From Jatrophihabitans sp. (GTDB lineage Bacteria > Actinomycetota > Actinomycetes > Mycobacteriales > Jatrophihabitantaceae): 22,832 bases of DNA. Positions 15,129-22,507 of the stretch are shown one piece after another. A model generated the notes under the pieces. It was not told the origin of the DNA and did no database searches. It saw only the letters and a program-made list of their open reading frames with translations. The DNA lies in assembly GCA_025966255.1 (NCBI GenBank), contig JAOPVG010000068.1:1-22832 (forward strand). Reading direction: 5' to 3'. A program made the translations under genes and the position numbers. Within the stretch, counting starts at the first letter, position 1, and each line of letters begins with the position of its first letter.

Positions 15129-16814
15129 TCAACCGGGCTGCGGAGTCTGCAGCCAATAGCCGTCGTCGAAGCCGAGCACGACCCGTAGCCCCGTCTGGCC
15201 GATCGGGGTCAAGGCGTCGTAGCCGATCGGCGGCGACGCTTGGCCGAATTGGCCGATGTCCGAGCGCGGGATCTTGGTCACGCCGCCGCCCACGATCTTG
15301 CCGGTGCGGTCGAGGATGAGCACGCAGTTGGCGCCCGCCCCACGGCGGATCCAGCCGGTGAAACGCAAGGCGCCGTCGGCCGCACTGGCATCGACGTCAA
15401 CTGCACCGTTCGTGCTGTTCTCGTAGGTCAGCGGCAGCGTGCGGATCTTGGCCGTGACGGTGTCACCGGGCTTGAAGCCGCAGCCGACGGAATACGACGA
15501 GTTGAACGGGTAGTCGCCGAGCGCCTTGAGCCGCGGGATGACCTGAGCGATGGGTGTCACGTTGGCGCGCACCGGCCCGCTCGCACCGAAACGCAGCGCG
15601 GCCGCGGACAGGCGCTGGGTCGGCTCGAGCCCCATTGCCTGGTCGGCCAGCGCCGGACTCACCGCGATGAAGACCAACACGGTGCTGGCCAGCGCCCCGA
15701 CGTGCACCGACGACGGCTTGCGGGCGAGCACCACCCGGAGCGCGATCACCGCAACAGCGATCCAGAACAGCCCGGACAGCGACGAGTAGCGGCCCTGTAC
15801 GCCGACACCGTCGCTCACCTGCCCGCGGGCCAGCGAGATCAGCCCGGCAGCGCAGATCGAGTACACCGCGACACCCCACCAAGGCACCAGATCCGCGAAC
15901 GCGGGCTCGGAGCGCACGGTCCAGAACGACCAGCCGATGAGGAACAGCCCGGCCGCTCCCGCAATCACCGACAATGAGCCGCCGGAGGGGTCCCACAGCA
16001 TGCCGACGTTGGACAGGAACGTGGAGGCGATCAACGCCGGATCATGAGTGTTGGACCCGGTCGAACCGCCGTTGGACGTCGCGGCGTACACGGCAGCCGC
16101 GCCCGCGAGCAGCCCGAGCGGCAAGGCCCAGCGCCACCACTTGTCACGGCGCACGAGGGCGATGAGGGCGATTGCGACCGGCGCGCCGAACCCGGTGCCG
16201 TAGGACAGGATCGAGAAGGCGGCGAGCACGGTGGCCGGCACCGTGCGTCCGCGCCAGGCCAGCAGGATCGCGGCGAGGCAGAACAGGTTGGCCGTCAGCC
16301 AGGCGGCGCCGCTCATGCCCCGCACGAAGTTCCACAAGCCGCTGGGACAGAACATCACGGCCGTCATCGTGAACGTCATCACCGCGCGCATCGGGGCGGA
16401 CATCGCCTCGGGCAGCAGTCGGCGCAGGAAGAAGATCGCGAGCAGCGCGAGGACGACGGACAGGTAGCCGCAGAACTGGTTCGTGCCCTCGAAGAACTTG
16501 GCATCGATGTAGTAGATGGCGTTCGGGATCACGAACGGATGCTCGTTCTGATACGTGAAGAAGCCCCGCAGGTGCACGCTGCCGTCCGGGTTGAAGACGC
16601 GCACGAACGCGGTCCAGTAGTCGGTGTAGGGCAGAGCCGGGGCCCGGTGCACGCGGTAGAGGACGTAGAGCACCGGAACCGCCGCCGCCGCGTACACCGC
16701 GGCGACGAGCAACCTGGGCCCCGAGGGGAATCGACCGGTGCGAGGTTCGGAGACAACCGGCTCCGGGCTGGGCTCGGTCTCGGTCAGGACGTCGTCGTGC
16801 GCGAGGTCACTCAC
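15129..16814 (-). CDS. Multi-spanning membrane protein, GT-C glycosyltransferase-like
   Basis: 561 residues from a GTG at 16814, 4 bp after the upstream GT2 stop; a TTG at 16841 would add nine residues and overlap it. A cytoplasmic N-terminus rich in Glu/Pro is followed by about ten or more membrane segments from residue 34 to about 410. The first extracytoplasmic loop carries PYTDYW (62-67) and later NEHPFVIP, which resembles the acidic catalytic loop of GT-C enzymes that use polyprenyl-phosphate sugars. The last 140 residues (about 420-561) form a soluble beta-rich domain outside the membrane, with two Cys (VGCGF, ANCVL) that could pair. The partner GT2 upstream would supply the lipid-linked sugar. 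The exact family was not recognised; GT-C activity is an inference from topology, loop motif and neighbour. Confidence 0.75.
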   Translation of the reverse strand: MSDLAHDDVLTETEPSPEPVVSEPRTGRFPSGPRLLVAAVYAAAAVPVLYVLYRVHRAPALPYTDYWTAFVRVFNPDGSVHLRGFFTYQNEHPFVIPNAIYYIDAKFFEGTNQFCGYLSVVLALLAIFFLRRLLPEAMSAPMRAVMTFTMTAVMFCPSGLWNFVRGMSGAAWLTANLFCLAAILLAWRGRTVPATVLAAFSILSYGTGFGAPVAIALIALVRRDKWWRWALPLGLLAGAAAVYAATSNGGSTGSNTHDPALIASTFLSNVGMLWDPSGGSLSVIAGAAGLFLIGWSFWTVRSEPAFADLVPWWGVAVYSICAAGLISLARGQVSDGVGVQGRYSSLSGLFWIAVAVIALRVVLARKPSSVHVGALASTVLVFIAVSPALADQAMGLEPTQRLSAAALRFGASGPVRANVTPIAQVIPRLKALGDYPFNSSYSVGCGFKPGDTVTAKIRTLPLTYENSTNGAVDVDASAADGALRFTGWIRRGAGANCVLILDRTGKIVGGGVTKIPRSDIGQFGQASPPIGYDALTPIGQTGLRVVLGFDDGYWLQTPQPG

Positions 16815-16818
16815 CCCG

Positions 16819-17826
16819 TCAGCCGATCGGAATTCTGACAACCGACGGCTCGGCGTCGAGCACGCCCATGTTCACCCGTCTCGTGACAGGTACGGAGGTG
16901 TCGAACTTGCGGTCGGTTCGATGCAGGATCAGCTCGGCCAACAGGCCCATGCCGATCAGCTGCACCGCGAGAATGTCGAGCAGGATCCCGAGCTGAAGCA
17001 GCGGGCGGGTACCGATAGCGTCGGAGGTGAAGATCCACACGCCGAGCAGATAGAACAGGATCACCGATCCGGCGAAACCGAACAGCATGCCCAGGCCGCC
17101 GAGCAGGTGCGACGGACGCCGACCGTAGCGGGTGATCGAGACAACGGTGAGCAGGTCGAGCGCGCCGCGGACGTAGCGCTCCAAACCGTACTTCGACTTG
17201 CCGTAGGTGCGCGGGCGGTGGTTGACGGGGAGCTCGGTCACCCTGAACCCGTTGGCGTGGGCGAGGGCCGGGACGTAGCGATGCAACTCGCCATAGAGTG
17301 GGACGACGTCATAGACCTCGCGGGTGCCTACCCGCAGCCCGCTGTTGTGGTCGTTGAGTTTGAGTCCGGTGACAATACCTGTGGCCCGGTTGAACAGCTT
17401 CGACGGCAGCCGCTTGCCGAGCGGGTCCTGACGCTTCTCCTTGTACCCGGTGACCAGGTCGTAGCCGCTTTCCATCTGCGCGAGCAGGCGCGGCAGCTCG
17501 TTCGGATCGTCCTGCATGTCCGCGTCCATCGTGATGATGATGCGGCCGCGCGACTCGTCGAGGCCAGCCGCCAGCGCCGCTGCCTTGCCGAAGTTGTTGC
17601 GGAATTTCATGCCGCGAACGCGCGGCTCCTCGACCGCGACCTTCTCGATCTCTTCCCAGGTTCCGTCGGTGCTGCCATCGTCGATGAACAGGATCTCGAA
17701 CGACAGGTCCGGGCGCATCCCCAGCGCCACCACGATCTCCGCCACCAGCGGGGCGATAGTCCCGGCTTCGTCCTTCGCCGGGATGACGACAGACACGTCG
17801 ACCGGATTGGGATGCAACTGGGTCAC
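16819..17826 (-). CDS. GT2 polyprenyl-phosphate sugar synthase-like glycosyltransferase
   Basis: 335 residues of the DPM1/GtrB-like branch of family GT2. The N-terminal cytosolic domain has VSVVIPAKDEAGTI, FIDDGSTDGTW (48-57), the metal-binding DADMQDDP (101-108), NDHNSGLR (158-165) and the RTYGKSKYGLERY segment (206-218) typical of the family. Two C-terminal membrane helices (about 242-266 and 278-300) anchor it. Such enzymes transfer a sugar from a nucleotide to undecaprenyl/decaprenyl phosphate; the product is used outside the membrane by GT-C enzymes, and one is predicted directly downstream. The start is the GTG at 17826, supported by ggag at 17835-17838 (8-nt spacing); a longer GTG-initiated frame to 17868 exists. 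The start overlaps the stop of a 38-codon ORF as GTGA. Confidence 0.92.
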   Translation of the reverse strand: MTQLHPNPVDVSVVIPAKDEAGTIAPLVAEIVVALGMRPDLSFEILFIDDGSTDGTWEEIEKVAVEEPRVRGMKFRNNFGKAAALAAGLDESRGRIIITMDADMQDDPNELPRLLAQMESGYDLVTGYKEKRQDPLGKRLPSKLFNRATGIVTGLKLNDHNSGLRVGTREVYDVVPLYGELHRYVPALAHANGFRVTELPVNHRPRTYGKSKYGLERYVRGALDLLTVVSITRYGRRPSHLLGGLGMLFGFAGSVILFYLLGVWIFTSDAIGTRPLLQLGILLDILAVQLIGMGLLAELILHRTDRKFDTSVPVTRRVNMGVLDAEPSVVRIPIG

Positions 17827-17939
17827 TGTAGATACTCCAAGTGGCAGATCGTTTTGCCGCACGAACACAGGCCGCCGATGCCCTTCGGCCGCTGAGCGGA
17901 TTCCGTCGGGCGCAGGTGCCCGTAGCTGACGTCAAACAC
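17823..17939 (-). CDS. 38-aa small ORF with CxCx4CH motif, coupled to the GT2 gene
   Basis: A GTG at 17939 opens a 38-codon frame whose TGA overlaps the GTG of the GT2 gene (GTGA). It has its own strong Shine-Dalgarno, aaggggg at 17948-17954 with 8-nt spacing. The peptide begins VFDVSYGHLRPTE and ends with LCSCGKTICHLEYLQ, carrying three Cys and a His in the order C-x-C-x4-C-H near residues 25-33. It may be a leader whose translation controls the GT2 and membrane-protein genes, or a small metal-binding protein. The evidence is the ribosome binding site, the coupling and the non-random Cys grouping; no family is known to me. A frame continues upstream over the methyltransferase gene, but that part is a shadow. 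Confidence 0.6.
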   Translation of the reverse strand: MFDVSYGHLRPTESAQRPKGIGGLCSCGKTICHLEYLQ

Positions 17940-18049
17940 TACGGTAACCCCCTTGCCGGCCTCAAACTCACAGGCGCGCGCTGAGAGGTCCAACGGGTTG
18001 TGCGGCCCGCGCGCGGGCCGTATCCGAGTGGTCGATCGAGGCACGGTCT

Positions 18050-18769
18050 TCACAGCGTGATCAGTGACGTCTGGTCGGCGTAGGGCAGCGTCGGCGTGAG
18101 CCCGCGCAGAACCCGCTCGTGCACGCCGGCTGCGGCGATGGCCTCCCGGTAGCGCCGGCGGCGGGTGTTGTCGAACACGATCAGACCGTCTGGGTCCAGC
18201 CGCGGGATCGCCGCGCGCAGGCAGGCCTCGCGCGCCCGACCGTCGATGACGATGAGCGAGAACGCACCGTCGACGGCGTCGATGCTGTTCACGTAGTCGG
18301 CGAAGTCGAGGTCGGCGTTGCCCTCCTTCTGCGACGACACGACCGGCGAGCTCGACGGGACGGGCTCGACGATGCGCATGTGGATGTTTGGCTGCCCAGC
18401 GAGCGTCGGAGCGATGTGCTCGGCGAAGCCACGATGGTGCTCGACGGTGTACACCTCGTCGGCCCGGCGCGAGAGCCACAGCGTGCTCGCCCCGGATCCG
18501 TATTCGTAGACCCGGATCGGCTTGGGGTGGGCGCTCAGCCAGGAATCCACGACATCGATGGCCCGGTAGGTCCACCACGGGACGTCGAGCTCGGCGATCG
18601 CCAGGGAGTCGTAGGCCTTGGTCAGGCTGTAGGCCCAATGCCTGAGCCGATTGTCCCGGCTCGGCGGGGTGTCATTCATCACCCCGAGCCTCGACAACGC
18701 CACCCCCGCCTGTCGCGCCCCGGCGGCGTAGGCGCCTTTGACCTTGAGGACGGTGTCGGATTTGCTCAT
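18050..18769 (-). CDS. Class I SAM-dependent methyltransferase (predicted)
   Basis: 239 residues from an ATG at 18769, directly abutting the TAG of the upstream membrane-protein gene (TAGATG), with a purine-rich agagaag before it. A Rossmann-like core has motif I VYEYGSGAST (87-96), an acidic strand end YTVEHH (107-112), and a motif IV-like LIVIDGRAREACLRAA with DPDGLIVFDNTRRRRYREA after it. This fits class I methyltransferases such as the Methyltransf_24-like group. About 85 residues precede the core, including NRLRHWAYSLTKAYDSLAIAELDVPWWTY. A role in glycan methylation is inferred from the cluster. The gap of 110 bp to the small ORF below could hold an internal promoter. Confidence 0.82.
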   Translation of the reverse strand: MSKSDTVLKVKGAYAAGARQAGVALSRLGVMNDTPPSRDNRLRHWAYSLTKAYDSLAIAELDVPWWTYRAIDVVDSWLSAHPKPIRVYEYGSGASTLWLSRRADEVYTVEHHRGFAEHIAPTLAGQPNIHMRIVEPVPSSSPVVSSQKEGNADLDFADYVNSIDAVDGAFSLIVIDGRAREACLRAAIPRLDPDGLIVFDNTRRRRYREAIAAAGVHERVLRGLTPTLPYADQTSLITL

Positions 18770-19771
18770 CTACAGACTTCTCTCGTGTCGCTGTGTCAGC
18801 GGCGTGGCCGTCGCTGCCCTTGATCGCGCTGCGCCCGCTCGGCGGGCCGAGTACAGGCCGAGCACGCCGCCGCTGCCGTCGACCACGACGAACAGAAGTC
18901 GAGCAATGGCGGCCACGGCCACCGCGGGACCTGCGGGAAGACCGCTCAAACCGACGAACACGATCTCACGGAGCCCGGCCCCGGCCGGAACCGGCACCAC
19001 GAGGAAACCGCAGACCCAGGCGGCAACAGCGGCCAACGCGATGCGGGAGGGCTCGCCGTCGTATCCGAGACCCTGACTGATGGCCGCCGACCCGGCTCCG
19101 ACGAGCAGCCAGGTCGGGATCGCCCACGCGATCAGTCCGACCATCGTCGACCAGGGTTGCGGCTCCGGATCGACTTTGCCCTTCGTGATGCGAGCACCGA
19201 GGGCGAGGACGCGACGCATGACCGCGGGATGCACGACGGCGACCCCGAGCGGAATGAGAGCGAGCAGCAACCAACCCGCGCCCAGTCCGTGTCCGCCCAC
19301 TGCGACGACGGGGGCCAGCGCACCGCACACCATGCCCGCGGCGATGCACATGGCCGCATAGGAGATGAGGGTGGTGAGGTAGCCGGTGGCCCGTGGAATC
19401 CCGGCCCGCAGCGCTAGTTCACCGCGCCCGAGCACCGGCCAGATGCCGCCCGGAACGTACTTGCCCAGCTCACCGCCGAAGTACCAGGCGACGGCGTCGC
19501 GCTTGCGCACGCGGACGTTGAACACGTGCAGGCAGCGCCACCACAGCAGGCCGAGACCGGACATCGCCAGGGCGCTGCACACGAGCGCCACCGCGAGCCA
19601 GCCGAGGTTCGCGCGGGCTATGGACGTACGGATCTCCGACCATTGGTCGGCCAGTGCCTTGGCACACAGGACGATCGCCAGGACGGCAATGGTGGCGCCC
19701 GCCGCCTTGAGGAGGGTCGCTGATCGGCGTCGGCGCGGTGGCTCGGCAGACTGCGTTTCGGCGTCGAGCAC
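18770..19771 (-). CDS. Flippase-like / LPG synthase TM-region membrane protein (YbhN/UPF0104 type)
   Basis: 333 residues with about eight membrane segments between residues 20 and 315 and short charged ends. It has the family hallmark GGELGKYVPGGIWPVLGRGELA (about 99-120) and VPVPAGAGLREIVFVGLSGLP near residues 260-280, as in the lysylphosphatidylglycerol synthase transmembrane region / UPF0104 family. The catalytic cytosolic domain of MprF is absent, so lysyl transfer is not expected. Members in glycan clusters are thought to move lipid-linked intermediates; that is likely but unproven here. It starts at a GTG at 19771 and is the first gene of the minus-strand operon, divergent from a GT4 gene. 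A short inverted repeat gaact-ct-agttc lies at 19778-19789. Confidence 0.87.
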   Translation of the reverse strand: MLDAETQSAEPPRRRRSATLLKAAGATIAVLAIVLCAKALADQWSEIRTSIARANLGWLAVALVCSALAMSGLGLLWWRCLHVFNVRVRKRDAVAWYFGGELGKYVPGGIWPVLGRGELALRAGIPRATGYLTTLISYAAMCIAAGMVCGALAPVVAVGGHGLGAGWLLLALIPLGVAVVHPAVMRRVLALGARITKGKVDPEPQPWSTMVGLIAWAIPTWLLVGAGSAAISQGLGYDGEPSRIALAAVAAWVCGFLVVPVPAGAGLREIVFVGLSGLPAGPAVAVAAIARLLFVVVDGSGGVLGLYSARRAGAARSRAATATPLTQRHERSL

Positions 19772-19866
19772 GTTGACGAACTCTAGTTCATCGCCGCGGC
19801 CGGGTCGGCGCTCAGTCGCTGTTGAGTAGGCTCGGCGCTTGCTCTTCCGTCGTCTCTCCGAGAGTT

Positions 19867-20997
19867 ATGGAACCGGTGCGCGCTCTGCTGGACACCACGG
19901 CCGTCCCTGCCGACCGCGGGGGCGTCGGGCGATACGTCGACAATCTCATCCCCGCTCTCGTGCGGGCGGGGGTCGACGTCCGAACGGTGTGCCAGCTGAG
20001 TGACCGCGACCACTACGAGCGGCTCAGCGCGCAGCCCGCGGTCGCGGTGGGCCCGGCCCTCCAACGCCGCCCGATCCGGTTGGCGTGGGAGCAGACGGGC
20101 CTCATCGGGGTGGCCCGCAAGGTCGGGGCCGACCTGGTGCATTCGCCGCACTACACGCATCCTGTGCTGTCGGGCCTCCCGCAGGTGGTCACCCTGCACG
20201 ACGCGACGTTCTTCACTGATGCCCACGTCCACGGACGGTTCAAGGCGCCGTTCTTCCGCACCGCGACCCGCCTGGCGCTGCGCCGGGCCGACTGTTGCGT
20301 CGTCGCCTCACAGGCCAGCGCCGACGAGCTCGTTGCGGCGGCCCACGCCGATCCCGCGCAGCTGCAGGTCGCCCATCACGGCGTCGACATGACGGTGTTC
20401 GCGCCGCCCTCGGCCGACGCGGTAGCCGCGGTTCGGAGCCGGCTCGGGCTGCGCGAGGGGCGAGGCTGGGTGGCCTTCCTCGGCACGCTCGAACCCCGCA
20501 AGAATGTCGGCGCGCTCGTCCGGGGATGGGTAGCCGCCGTCAAGGACCGCACCGACCCACCGGCGCTCGTCCTGGCCGGAGGATCCGGGTGGGACACCAC
20601 CCTCGACGCCGTGATCGCCGACGTCCCCAGTAATCTCACCGTGATGCGTCCGGGCTACCTCCCGCTCGAGCTCCTGTCGGGGCTGCTGGGCGGCGCTGAG
20701 GTCGTCGCATACCCGAGCCTGGGTGAAGGGTTCGGGTTGCCGGTGCTCGAGGCGATGGCGTGCGGCGCTGCGGTGCTGACGACCCGTCGGCTGGCACTGG
20801 CCGAGGTGGGCGGCGACGCCGTCGCGTACACCGAGACCGACGCCGAGTCCATCGCCGGTGCCCTTCGTGCCCTGCTCGATGATCCGCACGAGCGGGCTCG
20901 CCTCGGTGCCGCAGGCCTTGCGCGCGCGGCCGGCTTCACGTGGGACGCGTGCGCCGCCGCGCACGTGCGGGCCTACGAGCGGGCGATGGCTGCATGA
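19867..20997 (+). CDS. GT4 family glycosyltransferase
   Basis: 376 residues, retaining GT-B fold. The N-terminal half has the loop VPADRGGVGRYVDNLIPAL (about 13-31) and VHSPHYTHPVLSGLPQVVTLHDATF (about 91-115), as in mannosyltransferases of the mshA/pimB/rfaB kind. The C-terminal half begins at VAFLGTLEPRKNVGALV and has E287/E295 in GEGFGLPVLEAMACG, the E-x7-E donor site. ATG 19867 is chosen because it falls just before the first strand; an in-frame GTG at 19822 would add 15 unlikely residues. It overlaps the next gene by ATGA (20994-20997), so the two are co-translated. Donor is unknown; many relatives use GDP-mannose. Confidence 0.9.
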   Translation: MEPVRALLDTTAVPADRGGVGRYVDNLIPALVRAGVDVRTVCQLSDRDHYERLSAQPAVAVGPALQRRPIRLAWEQTGLIGVARKVGADLVHSPHYTHPVLSGLPQVVTLHDATFFTDAHVHGRFKAPFFRTATRLALRRADCCVVASQASADELVAAAHADPAQLQVAHHGVDMTVFAPPSADAVAAVRSRLGLREGRGWVAFLGTLEPRKNVGALVRGWVAAVKDRTDPPALVLAGGSGWDTTLDAVIADVPSNLTVMRPGYLPLELLSGLLGGAEVVAYPSLGEGFGLPVLEAMACGAAVLTTRRLALAEVGGDAVAYTETDAESIAGALRALLDDPHERARLGAAGLARAAGFTWDACAAAHVRAYERAMAA

Positions 20998-21878
20998 GCG
21001 CGCCGGTTGTCTCGGTCGTCGCAGTCACCTACTCCTCCGGCGACTCGCTCGGCGCCTTCCTCGATTCACTCGAGACCGCGACGACGCAGCCCTACGAGGT
21101 CGTACTGGCCGACAACGGCTCCTCCGACGACTCGATCAAAGCCGCGATCACCCGCCCGCACGTGCGGGTGATCGAGACCGGCGGCAATCTCGGTTACGGG
21201 CAGGGCACGAACGTAGGCGTGGCCGCGGCAGAGGCCGGTCTGGTGGTGATCGCCAACCCGGACATCGTGTGGGATCCGGGCTCGCTGGACCAGCTCATCA
21301 GCGCGGTGAAGCGCTGGCCCGATGCGGGATCGTTCGGCCCGCTCATCAGAACGCCGACGGGTGAGATCTATCCCTCCGCGCGGGCGGTCCCGTCCCTGCG
21401 GGAGGGAATCGGGCACGCGCTGTTCGGGTGGTGGTGGCCGTCGAATCCGTGGACCGCGTCGTACCGCCTCGAGCGCGGCGAGCCGACCGAGCGCGCGGCC
21501 GGCTGGCTGTCGGGGTCCTGCCTACTTGTGCGGCGTTCGGCCTTCGATGCCGTCAACGGCTTCGACCCGGCGTATTTCATGTACTTCGAGGACCTCGACC
21601 TCGGTGAGCGGCTGGGCCGGGCCGGCTATCAGAACGTCTACGTGCCCGACGCGGTCGTGATCCACACCGGCGGGCACGCCACCCGCCGCGAACCTGCTCG
21701 GATGGCCGCCCAACATCACCGCAGCGCGTGGACCTACCTGTGCCGGCGTTATCCAGGCTGGCGATACCTGCCGGTCCGCCTCGTATTGAGGGTGGGACTG
21801 GCCGCACGATCTGCCCTCGCGTCACGGGTGCCTTCGGTGGCCGAGGGGGCACCCCCGCAGCGCACCACCCGCGGCTGA
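20994..21878 (+). CDS. wbbL: GT2 rhamnosyltransferase, WbbL type
   Basis: 294 residues, family GT2. It has VVSVVAVTYSSGDSL, the nucleotide-binding LADNGSSDDS (38-47), NLGYGQGTNVG, NPDIVW (88-93) for metal binding, RTPTGEIYPSARAVPSL, the WWWPSNPWTASYRLERGEPTERA stretch, GWLSGSCLLVRRSAF and YFMYFEDLDLGERLGRAGY. By memory these segments follow the mycobacterial WbbL closely in order and spacing; that enzyme transfers L-rhamnose from dTDP-rhamnose to decaprenyl-diphospho-GlcNAc to build the arabinogalactan linker. The start is fixed by the ATGA overlap with the GT4 gene. In other actinobacteria homologues serve rhamnose-containing wall polymers; no rml genes are in the window. Confidence 0.9.
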   Translation: MSAPVVSVVAVTYSSGDSLGAFLDSLETATTQPYEVVLADNGSSDDSIKAAITRPHVRVIETGGNLGYGQGTNVGVAAAEAGLVVIANPDIVWDPGSLDQLISAVKRWPDAGSFGPLIRTPTGEIYPSARAVPSLREGIGHALFGWWWPSNPWTASYRLERGEPTERAAGWLSGSCLLVRRSAFDAVNGFDPAYFMYFEDLDLGERLGRAGYQNVYVPDAVVIHTGGHATRREPARMAAQHHRSAWTYLCRRYPGWRYLPVRLVLRVGLAARSALASRVPSVAEGAPPQRTTRG

Positions 21879-22023
21879 TTTGTCGGCGGGCGACCGCGGT
21901 AGGCGACTCCCTAATTTCGGGGCCAGCCGGTACGGATGCTTTCGATCAGCTCGTTCAGCGTACGGAATCGAGCGGTTTGCTCATGATCCACTCCGCAAGG
22001 GGCGGGTAGGGACATCTGTCGGC

Positions 22024-22044
22024 GCTGCGCAGCCTGGGCGCAGC
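22024..22044 (-). terminator. Hairpin ending the cupin operon
   Basis: Perfect 7-bp inverted repeat, gctgcgc at 22024-22030 and gcgcagc at 22038-22044 with a 7-nt loop, 3 bp beyond the stop of the minus-strand cupin gene and in the gap that is convergent with wbbL. No T-run is present. It could also end transcripts from the wbbL side. Confidence 0.55.
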
Positions 22045-22047
22045 TGC

Positions 22048-22446
22048 TTATCTGGCGCGCGGGTACTCGGCGTCGGTGACGAGGTCGCCCCAGGTGGACT
22101 CGTCGCCGGATTCGGGTGCTTCCCAAATGGCGATGTGGGTCATGAAGTTGGCCGCCGCGGCGCCGTGCCAGTGCCATTCACCCGGTGGGGTCCAGATGAC
22201 ATCGCCGGGATGCATCTCGACGAGTTTGCCGCCGCGGGCTTGGACAAGTCCGATGCCTTCGGTGACGTAGAGAGTCTGGCCGACAGCGTGGCTGTGCCAG
22301 GCGGTGCGGGCGCCGGGTGAGAAGCGCACGGTGTTGGTTCGGACTCGCGATGGGGGTTCGCCCCGGACGATGACGTCGAACCAGACGTCGCCGGTGAACA
22401 TGGTGTCCGGTCCCTTGGTGGTCGGCTGTTTGGTCAGCATCTCCAT
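22048..22446 (-). CDS. Cupin domain protein, mandelonitrile lyase-like
   Basis: 132-residue single-domain cupin. Motif 1 is PGARTAWHSHAVGQTLYVTEG (45-64), giving metal ligands H51 and H53 with Gln57 where many cupins have Glu; motif 2 is PGDVIWTPPGEWHWHG (80-95), with H92 or H94 as the third His. The GQTLYVTEG form and the closing MTHIAIWE match the family annotated as cupin (R)-mandelonitrile lyases, whose Mn-binding members have the same Gln. In most bacteria the physiological reaction is unknown, so no lyase activity is claimed. The ATG at 22446 has an excellent ribosome binding site, aaggagga complement at 22454-22461 with 7-nt spacing. It lies 61 bp behind the DUF6544-like gene. Confidence 0.9.
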   Translation of the reverse strand: MEMLTKQPTTKGPDTMFTGDVWFDVIVRGEPPSRVRTNTVRFSPGARTAWHSHAVGQTLYVTEGIGLVQARGGKLVEMHPGDVIWTPPGEWHWHGAAAANFMTHIAIWEAPESGDESTWGDLVTDAEYPRAR

Positions 22447-22507
22447 GAGGTCTTCCTCCTTGCGTTCGGATGGGTTGGTCAGCGGGGAGTGAGCATCTTT
22501 GCCGGGG

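Noticed and set aside
21911..22012. 34-codon minus-strand frame ending TLNELIESIRTGWPRN
   Set aside because: The sequence looks somewhat protein-like and could be a gene remnant, but there is no ribosome binding site and it lies beyond the cupin terminator; not enough to call.
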